Notes: generated from the sequence alone by a model not told the origin. Counted from the first letter of the stretch, positions 53,382 to 62,142 are shown. The stretch is DNA of 64,000 nt from Candidatus Melainabacteria bacterium (GCA_023250195.1 JAHFBF010000002.1:372001-436000); one strand, 5' to 3'. Translations and numbers: made by a program.

Positions 53382-54233
53382 ATGACATCATTAATTAAAT
53401 CAGTTCAAGACATAAAAAATGTAATTGCTGAATCTGAAAGACCATTAGCATTAGTTCCTACTATGGGCTCATTGCATGAAGGACATATTTCTCTTATAAA
53501 AGCTGCTAAGAATGAATGCAGGACAACTATTGTTTACATATTTGTAAATCCTCTTCAGTTTGGACCAAATGAAGATTTTAATGAGTACCCGCGAAATATA
53601 ACTGGAGACCTGAAGATATGCGAAGAAAACAATGTAGATTTTGTCTTTGCGCCTGAGGCAGGTGAAATATATCCTGATATAGAAAATGCAAAAAAAAATC
53701 CAATTACCCCACCTGATAAATTGAGGAATATTCTATGTGGGAGAACCAGACAAAATCACTTTAGTGGTGTTGCAACAGTTATAAAAAGATTTTTAGACAT
53801 AGTAGAACCTGATTTTATTTATTTTGGAGAAAAAGACTTACAACAACTCCATGTTATCAAATGGCTTATAAAAGAATTTAATCTGCCTGTGACTCTCAAA
53901 TCCTGTCCTACAGCAAGAGAAAGTACAGGACTTGCATATAGTTCCAGGAATAAATATTTAACCCATGAGCAGGAAGTCATTGCAGCAAATTTGTATAAAT
54001 CCTTAAAGCTTGCCAAAGGAAATACTCGCAGTGGCATGTTTTCGATAAATAAGTCCATTCTTGAAAGCCTTATATTTCTTTCCCCTTTTCCCGAAATTAA
54101 GATAGAGTATTTTGAAGCAAGAGATAAAACAAATTTAGACAAAGTGGCTGACGATGCAAAGCATGGGTTTTATTATCTAATCGCAGCAAGGATTGGAAAA
54201 ATAAGATTAATAGATAATATTGAAGTAACGTAA
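53382..54233 (+). CDS. panC: pantothenate synthetase
   Basis: A 283-residue pantoate-beta-alanine ligase. The HIGH-like nucleotide motif is LVPTMGSLHEGHISL (H32, H35), and YFGEKDLQQL and the KMSKS-like SSRNKYLT segment follow. It makes pantothenate for CoA. It is followed by cmk with only 16 nt between. In Cyanobacteria these two activities are fused in one protein, so the separate adjacent pair is notable. Confidence 0.96.
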   Translation: MTSLIKSVQDIKNVIAESERPLALVPTMGSLHEGHISLIKAAKNECRTTIVYIFVNPLQFGPNEDFNEYPRNITGDLKICEENNVDFVFAPEAGEIYPDIENAKKNPITPPDKLRNILCGRTRQNHFSGVATVIKRFLDIVEPDFIYFGEKDLQQLHVIKWLIKEFNLPVTLKSCPTARESTGLAYSSRNKYLTHEQEVIAANLYKSLKLAKGNTRSGMFSINKSILESLIFLSPFPEIKIEYFEARDKTNLDKVADDAKHGFYYLIAARIGKIRLIDNIEVT

Positions 54234-54249
54234 AGTTTCGAATTTAAAA

Positions 54250-54924
54250 ATGAAGCTTGAAAATAAAAACCACCAGATAGCAATAGATGGCCCGGCAGGC
54301 TCGGGTAAAAGTACAATTGCAAAATTATTAGCCAGGAAACTCAAATGTTTATACATTGACAGCGGAGCAATGTATCGTGCAGTCACCTTATACATCATTG
54401 AAAATGATCTCCTAAACAAGTCAGAAAATACAATTACCCGTCATCTGAAAAAAATAAAAATAACCTTCAGAGAAAACAAAAAAGGACAGGCAGTGATTTT
54501 AAACAATAAAGATGTTTCAAAAAAAATCAGATCACTGGTAGTAAGCAAAGAAGTAAGCAAAGTATCCAGCAAAAAAAATGTTCGCAAAGAATTGGTAAAG
54601 AGACAAAGAGAAATTGCTAAAAATCAATTTATTGTAATGGATGGAAGAGATATTGGAACTACAGTGTTCCCAGAAGCAGATTTAAAAATATATTTAACAG
54701 CATCCCCTTATATAAGAGCAATTAGAAGAAAAAAAGATTTAGAAAACCTCTCCGAACGAATTTCAACAAATGCTCTCATTAAACAAATACAAAGACGGGA
54801 TGACCTTGATAGCTCAAGGATGATATCACCACTATCAAAAGCACAAGATGCAATAGTTATAGACACTACAAATCTAACAATTAGTAATGTTTTAAAACTA
54901 ATTAATTCATTCTTACCTGCATAA
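54250..54924 (+). CDS. cmk: cytidylate kinase
   Basis: A 224-residue P-loop kinase that phosphorylates CMP and dCMP. GPAGSGKST lies at 14-22, with YIDSGAMYRAVTLY and MDGRDIGTTVFPEADLKIYLTAS typical of Cmk. It lies 16 nt downstream of panC. Its start MKLENKNHQIAIDG is a bacterial-type short N-terminus. There is no trace of a linker joining it to PanC. The next gene, 18 nt downstream, codes for a Lon N-domain protein. Confidence 0.96.
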   Translation: MKLENKNHQIAIDGPAGSGKSTIAKLLARKLKCLYIDSGAMYRAVTLYIIENDLLNKSENTITRHLKKIKITFRENKKGQAVILNNKDVSKKIRSLVVSKEVSKVSSKKNVRKELVKRQREIAKNQFIVMDGRDIGTTVFPEADLKIYLTASPYIRAIRRKKDLENLSERISTNALIKQIQRRDDLDSSRMISPLSKAQDAIVIDTTNLTISNVLKLINSFLPA

Positions 54925-54942
54925 TGAGGTTATAATATCCCT

Positions 54943-55608
54943 ATGACTGAAAGAAAGAATATGCTGCCTGTTTTCCCCTTACCAGAGGTAGTTATGTTCC
55001 CAGAAATGAATTTACCGCTTCATATCTTTGAAGAGAGATATAAGCAGCTTATATCCGATTGCTTAAAGACAGATAAGCGGTTTGGTATTGTTCTCGAAAA
55101 AGAAAATAACCTGTGCGCTAAAGTAGGCACCTTAGTAGAAATTCTTGATGTTGAGAATCTGGAAGATGGAACGATGAATATCTTTACTGAGGGGGGGGAA
55201 AGATTTGAAATAATAAGTCTTTTAACTGAAGAACCTTATTTTGTAGCAGAAATTCAGCCTTATGAAGATACAGACATCGAGATAGATAATGAATTAAAAT
55301 CATTCTTAAAACAAATTAGACAACTTGCCTCAAAAGCTTTGAAAATTTTTGATTTGATTTCTGATGAAGAGAATTTAAAGAAAATAAAACTGCCAAGTAA
55401 ACCTGATGAACTTTTATTTTTAATTTCCACAAATCTGACATGCTCTCATGAAGAGAAACAAGCAATTTTAGAAATAAGATCAATAAGAGAGAGAGCCAAA
55501 AAAATAATGCCCTTGTTAAAAGATGAACTACAAAAACTAGAGGTCCTGCTGGAAAATAAAAATACAAAAAAAGATGTAGAAAAAAACGGCAAATTAAAAA
55601 TTCATTAG
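54943..55608 (+). CDS. LON substrate-binding (N-terminal) domain protein
   Basis: A 221-residue protein with only the N-terminal substrate-recognition domain of Lon proteases: MLPVFPLPEVVMFPEMNLPLHIFEERYKQL and FGIVLEKEN. No ATPase or protease part follows. Such stand-alone proteins are common in Cyanobacteria and proteobacteria and their function is not firmly known. The final 40 residues are charged and helical. It is the third gene of the panC-cmk unit. A terminator overlaps its stop codon. Confidence 0.88.
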   Translation: MTERKNMLPVFPLPEVVMFPEMNLPLHIFEERYKQLISDCLKTDKRFGIVLEKENNLCAKVGTLVEILDVENLEDGTMNIFTEGGERFEIISLLTEEPYFVAEIQPYEDTDIEIDNELKSFLKQIRQLASKALKIFDLISDEENLKKIKLPSKPDELLFLISTNLTCSHEEKQAILEIRSIRERAKKIMPLLKDELQKLEVLLENKNTKKDVEKNGKLKIH

Positions 55609-55637
55609 TAGAGGCATGCCAGTCTCTACTTTTTTTT
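55607..55637 (+). terminator. bidirectional intrinsic terminator built from a GTAG-type repeat
   Basis: agtagaggc-atgcca-gtctctact followed by tttttttt. The stem overlaps the stop codon of the Lon-domain gene at 55606-55608 and extends across the 3' end of the convergent gene at 55626. The arms match the agtagag/ctctact ends of the palindrome at 538. This member has gained a T-run and works as a terminator for the plus strand. Confidence 0.8.
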
Positions 55638-56060
55638 ACGACGTGAAATTAATATCCCTATATAACCGCCAAGTGCAGCAAATAAGACCGTAATAACAAT
55701 CACAAAAATACTGGTAGTTAGAAACAAAGCAGGCAACAGCTCTAAAAAATTCGGTATAGAACCGGCTTCTTTTGGCCAATTTTTTTCCAGAGTTCTAATC
55801 AACATCTGCTGATTATCAGAAGATCTAAAAGAAATCAGAGTAAGAATATCAAGGAAGGTTCCACCTATAATCCCTGAGAATAGCCCTAAAAAAAGGCCAT
55901 CGCTAATAGATCCAATTTGTTTGGTAATTTTATTTGCAAGTCTAACAGTTACATAGCCACCGGCTATTGCCCATAAAAATATTGCCGGCACAAAAACTAC
56001 TGAAAGCATTGCGATTAACAATCCACCAAAAATCACCGGTTTTAAATAAGGATCTTTCAT
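55626..56060 (-). CDS. small integral membrane protein, unknown
   Basis: A 144-residue protein with about four hydrophobic segments (PVIFGGLLIAMLSVVFVPAIFLWAIAGGYVTV; LFLGLFSGIIGGTFLDIL; LFLTTSIFVIVITVLFAALGGYIGILI). The glycine-rich helices recall DUF4112/DUF456-type proteins, but I cannot assign a family. The start ATG 56060 has GGAG 6 nt upstream, and this GGAG is part of the dispersed element at 56058-56172, which therefore supplies the ribosome binding site. Confidence 0.75.
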   Translation of the reverse strand: MKDPYLKPVIFGGLLIAMLSVVFVPAIFLWAIAGGYVTVRLANKITKQIGSISDGLFLGLFSGIIGGTFLDILTLISFRSSDNQQMLIRTLEKNWPKEAGSIPNFLELLPALFLTTSIFVIVITVLFAALGGYIGILISRRKKK

Positions 56061-56172
56061 ATATCGCTCCGTGTCAACCCTTTTTTATTTTATCTTAAAA
56101 AGGGTTGGATACTCTGCTCTTAGCGGCTAATTCTTTTTAACGTTCCGGTTTTTCGCAGATGGAAAAACCTTC
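56061..56172 (-). repeat. two-hairpin dispersed element, copy 5
   Basis: On the minus strand: taagtgaaggt, hairpin ggtttttc/cgaaaaacc, ggaacgt, taaaaagaattagccgctaagag, hairpin caacccttttt/aaaaagggttg, cacggagcg, then atatATG. It shares its linker almost exactly with the copy at 58414. It lies between the SpoU and membrane protein genes, overlapping the end of the former. Confidence 0.85.
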
Positions 56173-56682
56173 ACTTAAATTTCTCTTATCTTTATATAAT
56201 TCATGAAGATAATGATATATTACTATACTTCCCGAACACGAAAGATTCAGTGAATGCACTAAGCCAAATTGAGGAATTTCAAGAACAGGAAAACCGCTGC
56301 TTTGTTTAAATAATGCCGGTAATCCACCTTTTTCAGCTCCAAGAAAAAATAAAGGGTTTTTAGGATAATTAAATTCAAATAAAGACTTTGAGTTTTCCGT
56401 TTGTTCAACTAAAACTAAATTATAGTCACTATTTTTCACAAATAGAAGGAAATCCTCAAGTTTCTCAAAATAATTTATTTTTGTCCATTTATCACTCGAA
56501 ACTGCGGCATAGGTATTATAACTTTTATCTCCAATTAAAAAGAATTCTTTGCCTTTAGCACAATGCACTGTTCTAAGCAGTGAACCAATATTAAACTCTT
56601 TTGAGATGTTGTAAACAGCAACTGCAAATGGATGCATCCATGAAAAATATTCCTCAAGTTTTTCATCCCTTTCTTCTGACAT
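56137..56682 (-). CDS. SpoU-family RNA 2'-O-methyltransferase
   Basis: A 181-residue SPOUT enzyme with the three SpoU motifs: NIGSLLRTVHCAKG, FFLGAEKGGLP and IPQFGLVHSLNLSCSGSIVIYHYL. The catalytic Arg of motif 1 is present. The protein is shorter than TrmH/RlmB and lacks an N-terminal RNA-binding domain, so the RNA target cannot be named (TrmL or TrmH-like are options). The C-terminal 12 codons overlap a dispersed element. It is 22 nt downstream of the RNase J-like gene. Confidence 0.88.
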   Translation of the reverse strand: MSEERDEKLEEYFSWMHPFAVAVYNISKEFNIGSLLRTVHCAKGKEFFLIGDKSYNTYAAVSSDKWTKINYFEKLEDFLLFVKNSDYNLVLVEQTENSKSLFEFNYPKNPLFFLGAEKGGLPALFKQSSGFPVLEIPQFGLVHSLNLSCSGSIVIYHYLHELYKDKRNLSEGFSICEKPER

Positions 56683-56704
56683 ATTTTCAGTTATTATCTG
56701 TCAA

Positions 56705-58408
56705 CTATTGGCTTTTAGCTGCAAGTTGATTTCCAGCAGCTATTTCTTGAATTGAAACATTGATTAAAGGACGCTTACCAATAAGCTCTAAAACACTTTT
56801 ATTTACAACATCCCTAACAATTGATTTTAAATTTAGAATTTCCTTTTCTTCTTTTTCAACGCTTTGTTTAACCGCTTCTTTTACTAACTCTACAGTCCCA
56901 AGACAAAATGCTCTCCAGTCTTTCCCTTTTGCGAAAGAACATGCTTCAGCTAAAATTTCAGGACCTGCAATAATATTTCTTTTTTTATCTACAGCAAGTG
57001 CTATTGTTATCGTTCCTTCTTTAGACAATGATATTCTTTCTTTCATTGTAGTTTCATCTATATCCAGTTTTTTTGCCTGATTATAGTAAATTGACGGGGC
57101 TGGTATTTTATTTGCAACCCTGGCAACCTGTTCTCTTAACTCAAGAACATCACCATTCTTTAAAATGTGAATATCATTTGGACTAATCCCCATCATCTCT
57201 GCAATATTTCCATACTGAACAAGCTGTCTTTCTTCTCCATGTGAAGGAGCAAATGACCTGGGCTTTGTAACTGTAAGCATAAACTTTGATTCTTCCTGTG
57301 CCGCATGACCTGAAGAATGTACTCCCTGTCCACGCCCACCGATAATCTGTACTTTCTGAACAAAAAACTGATCCATAGTATGAGCCAGAATTCTTGCAAT
57401 CCCTGGCGCAGGATTAGAGCTTACAACTATAATATCCTTAGATTTAATTTTAATCTGAGGATGCTCATTCTTTGCAACGCTGATTAAAGTAGATAAAAAA
57501 TCCCCGTATTTCCCGGAAGCTAGAATAACGACTTCATTGTCTTTTAAACTGTTAAGCTCTTTTTCCTGTATAAATAATTTCTTATCAAAGTCAATAAAAC
57601 CTGCATTAACTGCAGTATGAATTTTATTTGTCAGGTATTCTCCAGCAAGAAAAATCTTTTTGCCGTTTTTCTGTGCCAGTTTAAATATAGTCTGAAACTT
57701 ATATAAATTATTAGCATAACTAACAATAATCACTCTTGAAGAGGACTCTTTAAATATCTCATCAAATCTTTTAGTAATTGAACGCTCTGATTGAGAATAC
57801 CCGGGTGATTCAATATTTATAGAATCACTAATTAAAAGATCTACCCCTTCTTCTCCAGCTTTAGAATATGTATAGTAATCCAGCAGATTACCATCAAGCG
57901 GAGTTTGATCAACTTTGTATGAACCTGTGTATAAAACATTTCCAGTTGAATGTTTAATAAACAATCCATAAGTATCAGGAAGCATAGAGGTATTTCTTAT
58001 AGGAATAATACTGAATTCTCCGACATTAAATTCTTTTCTCGGTTCAAGAAACTCACACTCAGGCAGGGTATTATTTTTTATCTGGGACTTTAACATTTCC
58101 AGAGCAAGTTTTGAACCCCAGATCTTTGGAATTTTTACTTTATCCAAGAGATAAAATACTCCGCCAGAACAATCATCATGAGCAGAAGTTAATATCAAGC
58201 CCTTTATTTGTGATTGATTTTCACTTAAATAAGTCGCACTTGGCAATATAAGATCTACACCTGTCAAATCAAAGCCAGGAAGCATCATTCCAAAATTTAC
58301 AATTACAATTTCTCCCTTACTTTCAAGAATCCAGGAATTCTTCCCAATTTCACCATGTCCACCAAGTGGAATTACTCTTAATATGTCTTTTGTATCTTTT
58401 GTTTTCAT
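56705..58408 (-). CDS. RNase J homologue with degenerate active site
   Basis: A 567-residue protein of RNase J architecture: N-terminal MBL fold (IPLGGHGEIGKNSW), beta-CASP (ISDSINIESPGYSQSERS), the late GHA and PSHGE motifs, and a C-terminal domain. The metal ligands are largely lost. The HxHxDH motif reads SAHDDC (75-80), the His of the THSIPDS motif is S141, and the bridging Asp of HTGDF is S163. The His in the GHA and HGE blocks remains. Nuclease activity is unlikely in the usual two-metal way. The track start 58450 lies in a dispersed element. ATG 58408 (MKTKDTKDILRVI) is better. Confidence 0.88.
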   Translation of the reverse strand: MKTKDTKDILRVIPLGGHGEIGKNSWILESKGEIVIVNFGMMLPGFDLTGVDLILPSATYLSENQSQIKGLILTSAHDDCSGGVFYLLDKVKIPKIWGSKLALEMLKSQIKNNTLPECEFLEPRKEFNVGEFSIIPIRNTSMLPDTYGLFIKHSTGNVLYTGSYKVDQTPLDGNLLDYYTYSKAGEEGVDLLISDSINIESPGYSQSERSITKRFDEIFKESSSRVIIVSYANNLYKFQTIFKLAQKNGKKIFLAGEYLTNKIHTAVNAGFIDFDKKLFIQEKELNSLKDNEVVILASGKYGDFLSTLISVAKNEHPQIKIKSKDIIVVSSNPAPGIARILAHTMDQFFVQKVQIIGGRGQGVHSSGHAAQEESKFMLTVTKPRSFAPSHGEERQLVQYGNIAEMMGISPNDIHILKNGDVLELREQVARVANKIPAPSIYYNQAKKLDIDETTMKERISLSKEGTITIALAVDKKRNIIAGPEILAEACSFAKGKDWRAFCLGTVELVKEAVKQSVEKEEKEILNLKSIVRDVVNKSVLELIGKRPLINVSIQEIAAGNQLAAKSQ

Positions 58409-58413
58409 TCTTT

Positions 58414-58514
58414 TTATATAGCGCTCCGTGTTTTCAAGAAAACACTCCACTCTTAGCGGCTAATTCTTCTTGACGTTCCAGTTTTTCGTTTGCAGAAAAA
58501 CCTTCACTTGCATC
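58414..58514 (-). repeat. two-hairpin dispersed element, copy 6
   Basis: On the minus strand: tgcaagtgaaggt, hairpin ggttttt/aaaaact, ggaacgtcaagaagaattagccgctaagag, hairpin gtgttttc/gaaaacac, ggagcg, then ctatata. It ends 6 nt before the ATG of the RNase J-like gene and its GGAG is the only candidate ribosome binding site there. Linker identity to copy 5 is nearly complete while both hairpins differ. Confidence 0.85.
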
Positions 58515-58542
58515 TTCTTTATACAGAGCAAGGGATATTAAA

Positions 58543-59322
58543 TTATTTTGCATATACTTTGCTAAAAAATATTTCCTGTAGTTTTTTTGCACCATCAACA
58601 ATCCTGGGTCCTGGTCTATTTAAAAGATTATCATCAACTATAAATATTTGTTTGTTTTTTATTGCGTCAAGTAAATCCCAACCGGATCTGTTCAGCACCT
58701 GTATTATGTCTACCTTTTCACCAAACCCACACCAGGAAATAATTATTTTCTCAGGATTATATTCAAAGAGTTTGTCAATGCTGATTGGCATACTTCTTTT
58801 GCCTGATTTAATAAGTCCATAATCACCACCTACAATTTGAACCAACTCTGGAATCCAATTTCCTGAAATTGTAGGAGGATCATGCCATTCTTCAATATAA
58901 ACCTTTGGTTTTAAAAGCTTTGAAGGCTTATTGTTTTCAATCTCAGCTAACTGCCTTTTAATATTTTCCACCAGTTCTTCTGCACATTTCTTTTCATTTA
59001 CTATTTTTCCAACTTCTAAAATATCTGAATATATTTGTTCTAAATTTAATGGATCAGAATGATAGACATTAAAACCGGCTTCTTTCAGCTTCACTGCAAT
59101 CTTTTCCTGAACAATGCTATTTGTAATAATTAAATCGGGTTTTAATTTTTCAATTAACTCATAATTAAGCTTTATCCATGAACCAATTACTGGTTTTTCT
59201 TTTAATAAATCTTTTGGAAAGTCACAATAGGCGGTCTTCCCTATAATTAAATCTTGCCTGCCAAGCAAACAAAGGATTTCAGTATGAGCGGGAGAACATG
59301 AAACAATTCGGGGTGGATTCAT
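58543..59322 (-). CDS. BtuF-like periplasmic-binding-fold protein without signal peptide
   Basis: A 259-residue protein related to the substrate-binding proteins for cobalamin and iron chelates (MNPPRIVSCSPAHTEILCLLGRQDLIIGKTAYCDFP...PVIGSWIKLNYELIEKLKPDLIIT). The C-terminal lobe has YIEEWHDPPTISGNWIPELVQIVGG. No signal peptide or lipobox is seen, and no BtuC/D genes are adjacent. Such soluble homologues are found in Cyanobacteria and others; their ligand is not clear. It starts at ATG 59322. The gene is divergent from a radical SAM gene. Confidence 0.82.
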   Translation of the reverse strand: MNPPRIVSCSPAHTEILCLLGRQDLIIGKTAYCDFPKDLLKEKPVIGSWIKLNYELIEKLKPDLIITNSIVQEKIAVKLKEAGFNVYHSDPLNLEQIYSDILEVGKIVNEKKCAEELVENIKRQLAEIENNKPSKLLKPKVYIEEWHDPPTISGNWIPELVQIVGGDYGLIKSGKRSMPISIDKLFEYNPEKIIISWCGFGEKVDIIQVLNRSGWDLLDAIKNKQIFIVDDNLLNRPGPRIVDGAKKLQEIFFSKVYAK

Positions 59323-59409
59323 ATAAGATAAGTGTAAATGATATCAAGTTTAATAAGCTAATAAAAAGTAAATACAGTAAAACCACTGCGACGGATTACA
59401 ATTAGAAAT

Positions 59410-60237
59410 ATGTCAAATAACTCAACAACAAGTATTTCTTCTATCTATGGACCTGTAGATTCCTGGAGACTGGGAAAATCTCTTGGAATCGACTTAATCA
59501 TGGATACATCAACATGTTCATTTAACTGTACTTATTGCCAGCTTGGTTTTATACAAAAAATAACCAATGAAAGAAAGATTTTTATACCAACAAAAAAAGT
59601 TATTGAAGATTTTAAAGTAAGTAACTGGCAAAACTCCGATGTAATAACCATAAGCGGCAGCGGCGAACCAACTCTGGCAATAAATATTGGTGAAGTCATA
59701 AAAGAAATTAAAAACATCACTTCCTCTAAAATCCCAATTGCGATTTTAACTAATGGCACCTTATTAAATGATCAAAACGTTAGAGCTGATATTTTAAATG
59801 CTGATGTAATTTCAGTAAAACTTGACGCAACCAATGATAAAACGCTTAAAGAAATCAACAGACCAGCAAATGGAATAGATCATGCTTTGATCCTTTTAGG
59901 AATTAAGAAATTAAAAGACGATATTATAAAGATTTACGACGGTAGACCTTTACTACAAATTCAAATAATGTTTATGCCACAAAATAAAAATCAGATTGAA
60001 GAGTTAGCAAAATTATTAAACGAAATAAGACCTGATGAAGTAGCTTTAAATACACCTACAAGACCCTACCCAAGCGGATGGGACCTGATTACAAGAGGGG
60101 CTCATGGTGAAGATGCTAAAAAAATAAAGTTTCCCACTAAACCTCTAAAGAGGTTAACCCATGAAGAAGCCAAAGAAATTGAAAATAAATTAAAAGCTCT
60201 GACAGAATTAAAAATACTCTCTGTGTATAAGAGTTAA
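59410..60237 (+). CDS. radical SAM protein (COG0731/TYW1-like)
   Basis: A 275-residue radical SAM enzyme with cluster motif CSFNCTYC (C36, C40, C43), ISGSGEPT and a TIM-barrel core. The opening SIYGPVDSWRLGKSLGIDLI is typical of the COG0731 group of Fe-S oxidoreductases, related to tRNA wybutosine TYW1 but also found in bacteria with unknown roles. No clear target is given by the neighbours. It is divergent from the BtuF-like gene. Confidence 0.85.
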   Translation: MSNNSTTSISSIYGPVDSWRLGKSLGIDLIMDTSTCSFNCTYCQLGFIQKITNERKIFIPTKKVIEDFKVSNWQNSDVITISGSGEPTLAINIGEVIKEIKNITSSKIPIAILTNGTLLNDQNVRADILNADVISVKLDATNDKTLKEINRPANGIDHALILLGIKKLKDDIIKIYDGRPLLQIQIMFMPQNKNQIEELAKLLNEIRPDEVALNTPTRPYPSGWDLITRGAHGEDAKKIKFPTKPLKRLTHEEAKEIENKLKALTELKILSVYKS

Positions 60238-60447
60238 AAAATAAAAGCTTCTATAATCGACGCATTTAGTAGTATTAAAAACATTTAATCAAAGTAATCA
60301 AAATGTTAAAAAAATCTAAATTAAATAGCGAAATACAGATAGGCATTCCCCTATTGAATCCAGCAAAATACTACAATGCATAATATATAAAACATTGTAG
60401 TTTTAGTATTCTTTAATTAAAAATTTTTCAAAATCCATTTTTAATAT

Positions 60448-61794
60448 ATGACCGGTATTTCAGCAACAAATCAAAGTAATAGAGTACTGCCACAATCCAA
60501 CTGGAATTACTATAAAGATCTAGCAAGTATTGTTTGTTCCAGAGAATCAACTTATAGAACTGCTCTGGATATTACCGGATTTGACATTCCTGTATTAACT
60601 GCAGATGCCTTTAGAGGGATAAAGAAATTTCTAGAATCCCTTGTTGAGTGTTCTTCAGCAACTATTTTTGTAGGCATATCACCACTCTTAACTACCTTTG
60701 TGGGTAAAACACTCAGCAAAGCAACACTACCAGAAAAGCTTCAAAAAGATGCAATGAATTTATTAAAATTCAATATGGATGAATTAAGAGATTTTGAGAA
60801 ATTTAAACCTGCTTTACAAAGAATAAGATCAGAAGAAGTCGAAGATAAATTATTTATTGCTGCCCTGTTTGAAAAAGCAGGAAAGAAAGACAAAGCAGAA
60901 TTCTATAAAAAAGAAGCTCAGGAAATAGAGGAATTCTGCGACAAATTTGAAGCTACAGACAACACAAGAAAAGTTGCTTATAAGCTAAAAAAAGCAACTA
61001 TAATCGGTGAAAGTTTTATAGAAGGTGGATTCTGGGGTGCTTATGGATTGTTGTTTAGAGGATTTAGAAAATATATTTTACGAGAAGATAGATTTACCGG
61101 AACCAAAGGGTATGTAAGCGATGAAGAAAGCCAGGAGCTTGGCGAGACTGGAGGACTTAATTTATTTCAAAAGATTGTTGGTGTAGGATCAATATTTATA
61201 TCTCCTATTTTAAATTTCTTTTTACTTAATAAAATTGAAGATAGAGAAGCTGTAAAGAAAAGCAAATTCCTCCAGGTCGTTGACAATAATCTGGATATGA
61301 CACATGGAGTATATCCGAAACTTGGACTTTTATTTACGCAAACAACTATTCCAAAATGGATTGGTACTATATGCCTTTCCCAGGGATGGTTTGAAAGAAC
61401 TGAAAGAATTTTAAAGCTCTGTACAGTAATTCCATCATGGTGGTTAGGACATAGAGTTACAAATGGTACATGTGCATTAAATGCAGACAAAAAATTAGCT
61501 GAAAAATATAAGGTACCGCGCGGTATTTTAGTAGAGCCGGAATACTTAAATCAAACAAAAGATAATAATGAAGGCTTTTTAAAGAGGATTCAGAAGAGAT
61601 TCCCTGAACCCGCAAAGATTCACCATGTATTAAAATCAACTGAAGGAAGTAAGCCACTGCAGGATGAAGCAGAAGATCAACATGCACAATGTCTTTATAA
61701 AGGATTTGCATTACATTCGCTTGGAGTATTTGCTATAAACATGGCAGTAAATTACACGACTAAATTAAGAGCACTGTGGGCACTGAGAAACTGA
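60448..61794 (+). CDS. unknown protein, paralogue of the gene at 36996
   Basis: A 448-residue protein alignable end to end with the product at 36996, with only short gaps. Conserved stretches include DLASIVCSRESTYR, KKATIIGESFIEG, FTGT, VGVGSIFISPILN, GVYPKLGLLF, FERTERILKL, VIPSWWLGHRVTNG and RFPEPAKIHHVLKSTEG. Hydrophobic helices and many charged helices alternate. I do not recognise a known family. The ATG start has no strong site. The 210-nt gap upstream is AT-rich with no gene supported. Confidence 0.8.
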   Translation: MTGISATNQSNRVLPQSNWNYYKDLASIVCSRESTYRTALDITGFDIPVLTADAFRGIKKFLESLVECSSATIFVGISPLLTTFVGKTLSKATLPEKLQKDAMNLLKFNMDELRDFEKFKPALQRIRSEEVEDKLFIAALFEKAGKKDKAEFYKKEAQEIEEFCDKFEATDNTRKVAYKLKKATIIGESFIEGGFWGAYGLLFRGFRKYILREDRFTGTKGYVSDEESQELGETGGLNLFQKIVGVGSIFISPILNFFLLNKIEDREAVKKSKFLQVVDNNLDMTHGVYPKLGLLFTQTTIPKWIGTICLSQGWFERTERILKLCTVIPSWWLGHRVTNGTCALNADKKLAEKYKVPRGILVEPEYLNQTKDNNEGFLKRIQKRFPEPAKIHHVLKSTEGSKPLQDEAEDQHAQCLYKGFALHSLGVFAINMAVNYTTKLRALWALRN

Positions 61795-61841
61795 AAACTT
61801 AAAGGTTAAATCTTAAAACTTCACTTTTAACTTTCAACTTT

Positions 61842-62072
61842 TCACTTTTTCTTATCTAACTCACTCCAATTATGAACTCTTGTATCCTGAAGTTTTAACT
61901 GAGATTTTTCATATTCAGAACTTAAAACATCATATGCTGATTTAGGTTTGTTATGTAGTATTGAAATGAACAAATTAATTGCAAAAAATATGAAAAAGAA
62001 AACAATTAAAACAAAAAAACCTTTAAAAATGTTTCTTGTAGAGTTATTTAAATTTTGTAATTTATCATTCAT
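61842..62072 (-). CDS. small single-span membrane protein, unknown
   Basis: A 76-residue protein with a polar N-terminus (MNDKLQNLNNSTRN), one long membrane helix (GFFVLIVFFFIFFAINLFISIL) and a charged C-terminal tail (SEYEKSQLKLQD). ATAGAG precedes ATG. It converges with the paralogue-family gene at 60448. The membrane segment and clean ends favour it over the shadow ORF on the plus strand. Function unknown. Confidence 0.6.
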   Translation of the reverse strand: MNDKLQNLNNSTRNIFKGFFVLIVFFFIFFAINLFISILHNKPKSAYDVLSSEYEKSQLKLQDTRVHNWSELDKKK

Positions 62073-62142
62073 CTCTATAATAAGTAAAATTAAAGCAAAA
62101 ATTTGGCATCTTGGTTATAATCTAACATGTTAATAATGATAC

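Noticed and set aside
60301-60381. 26-codon ORF upstream of the paralogue-family gene at 60448
   Set aside because: Short, no binding site, not similar to the small membrane protein upstream of the other paralogue.
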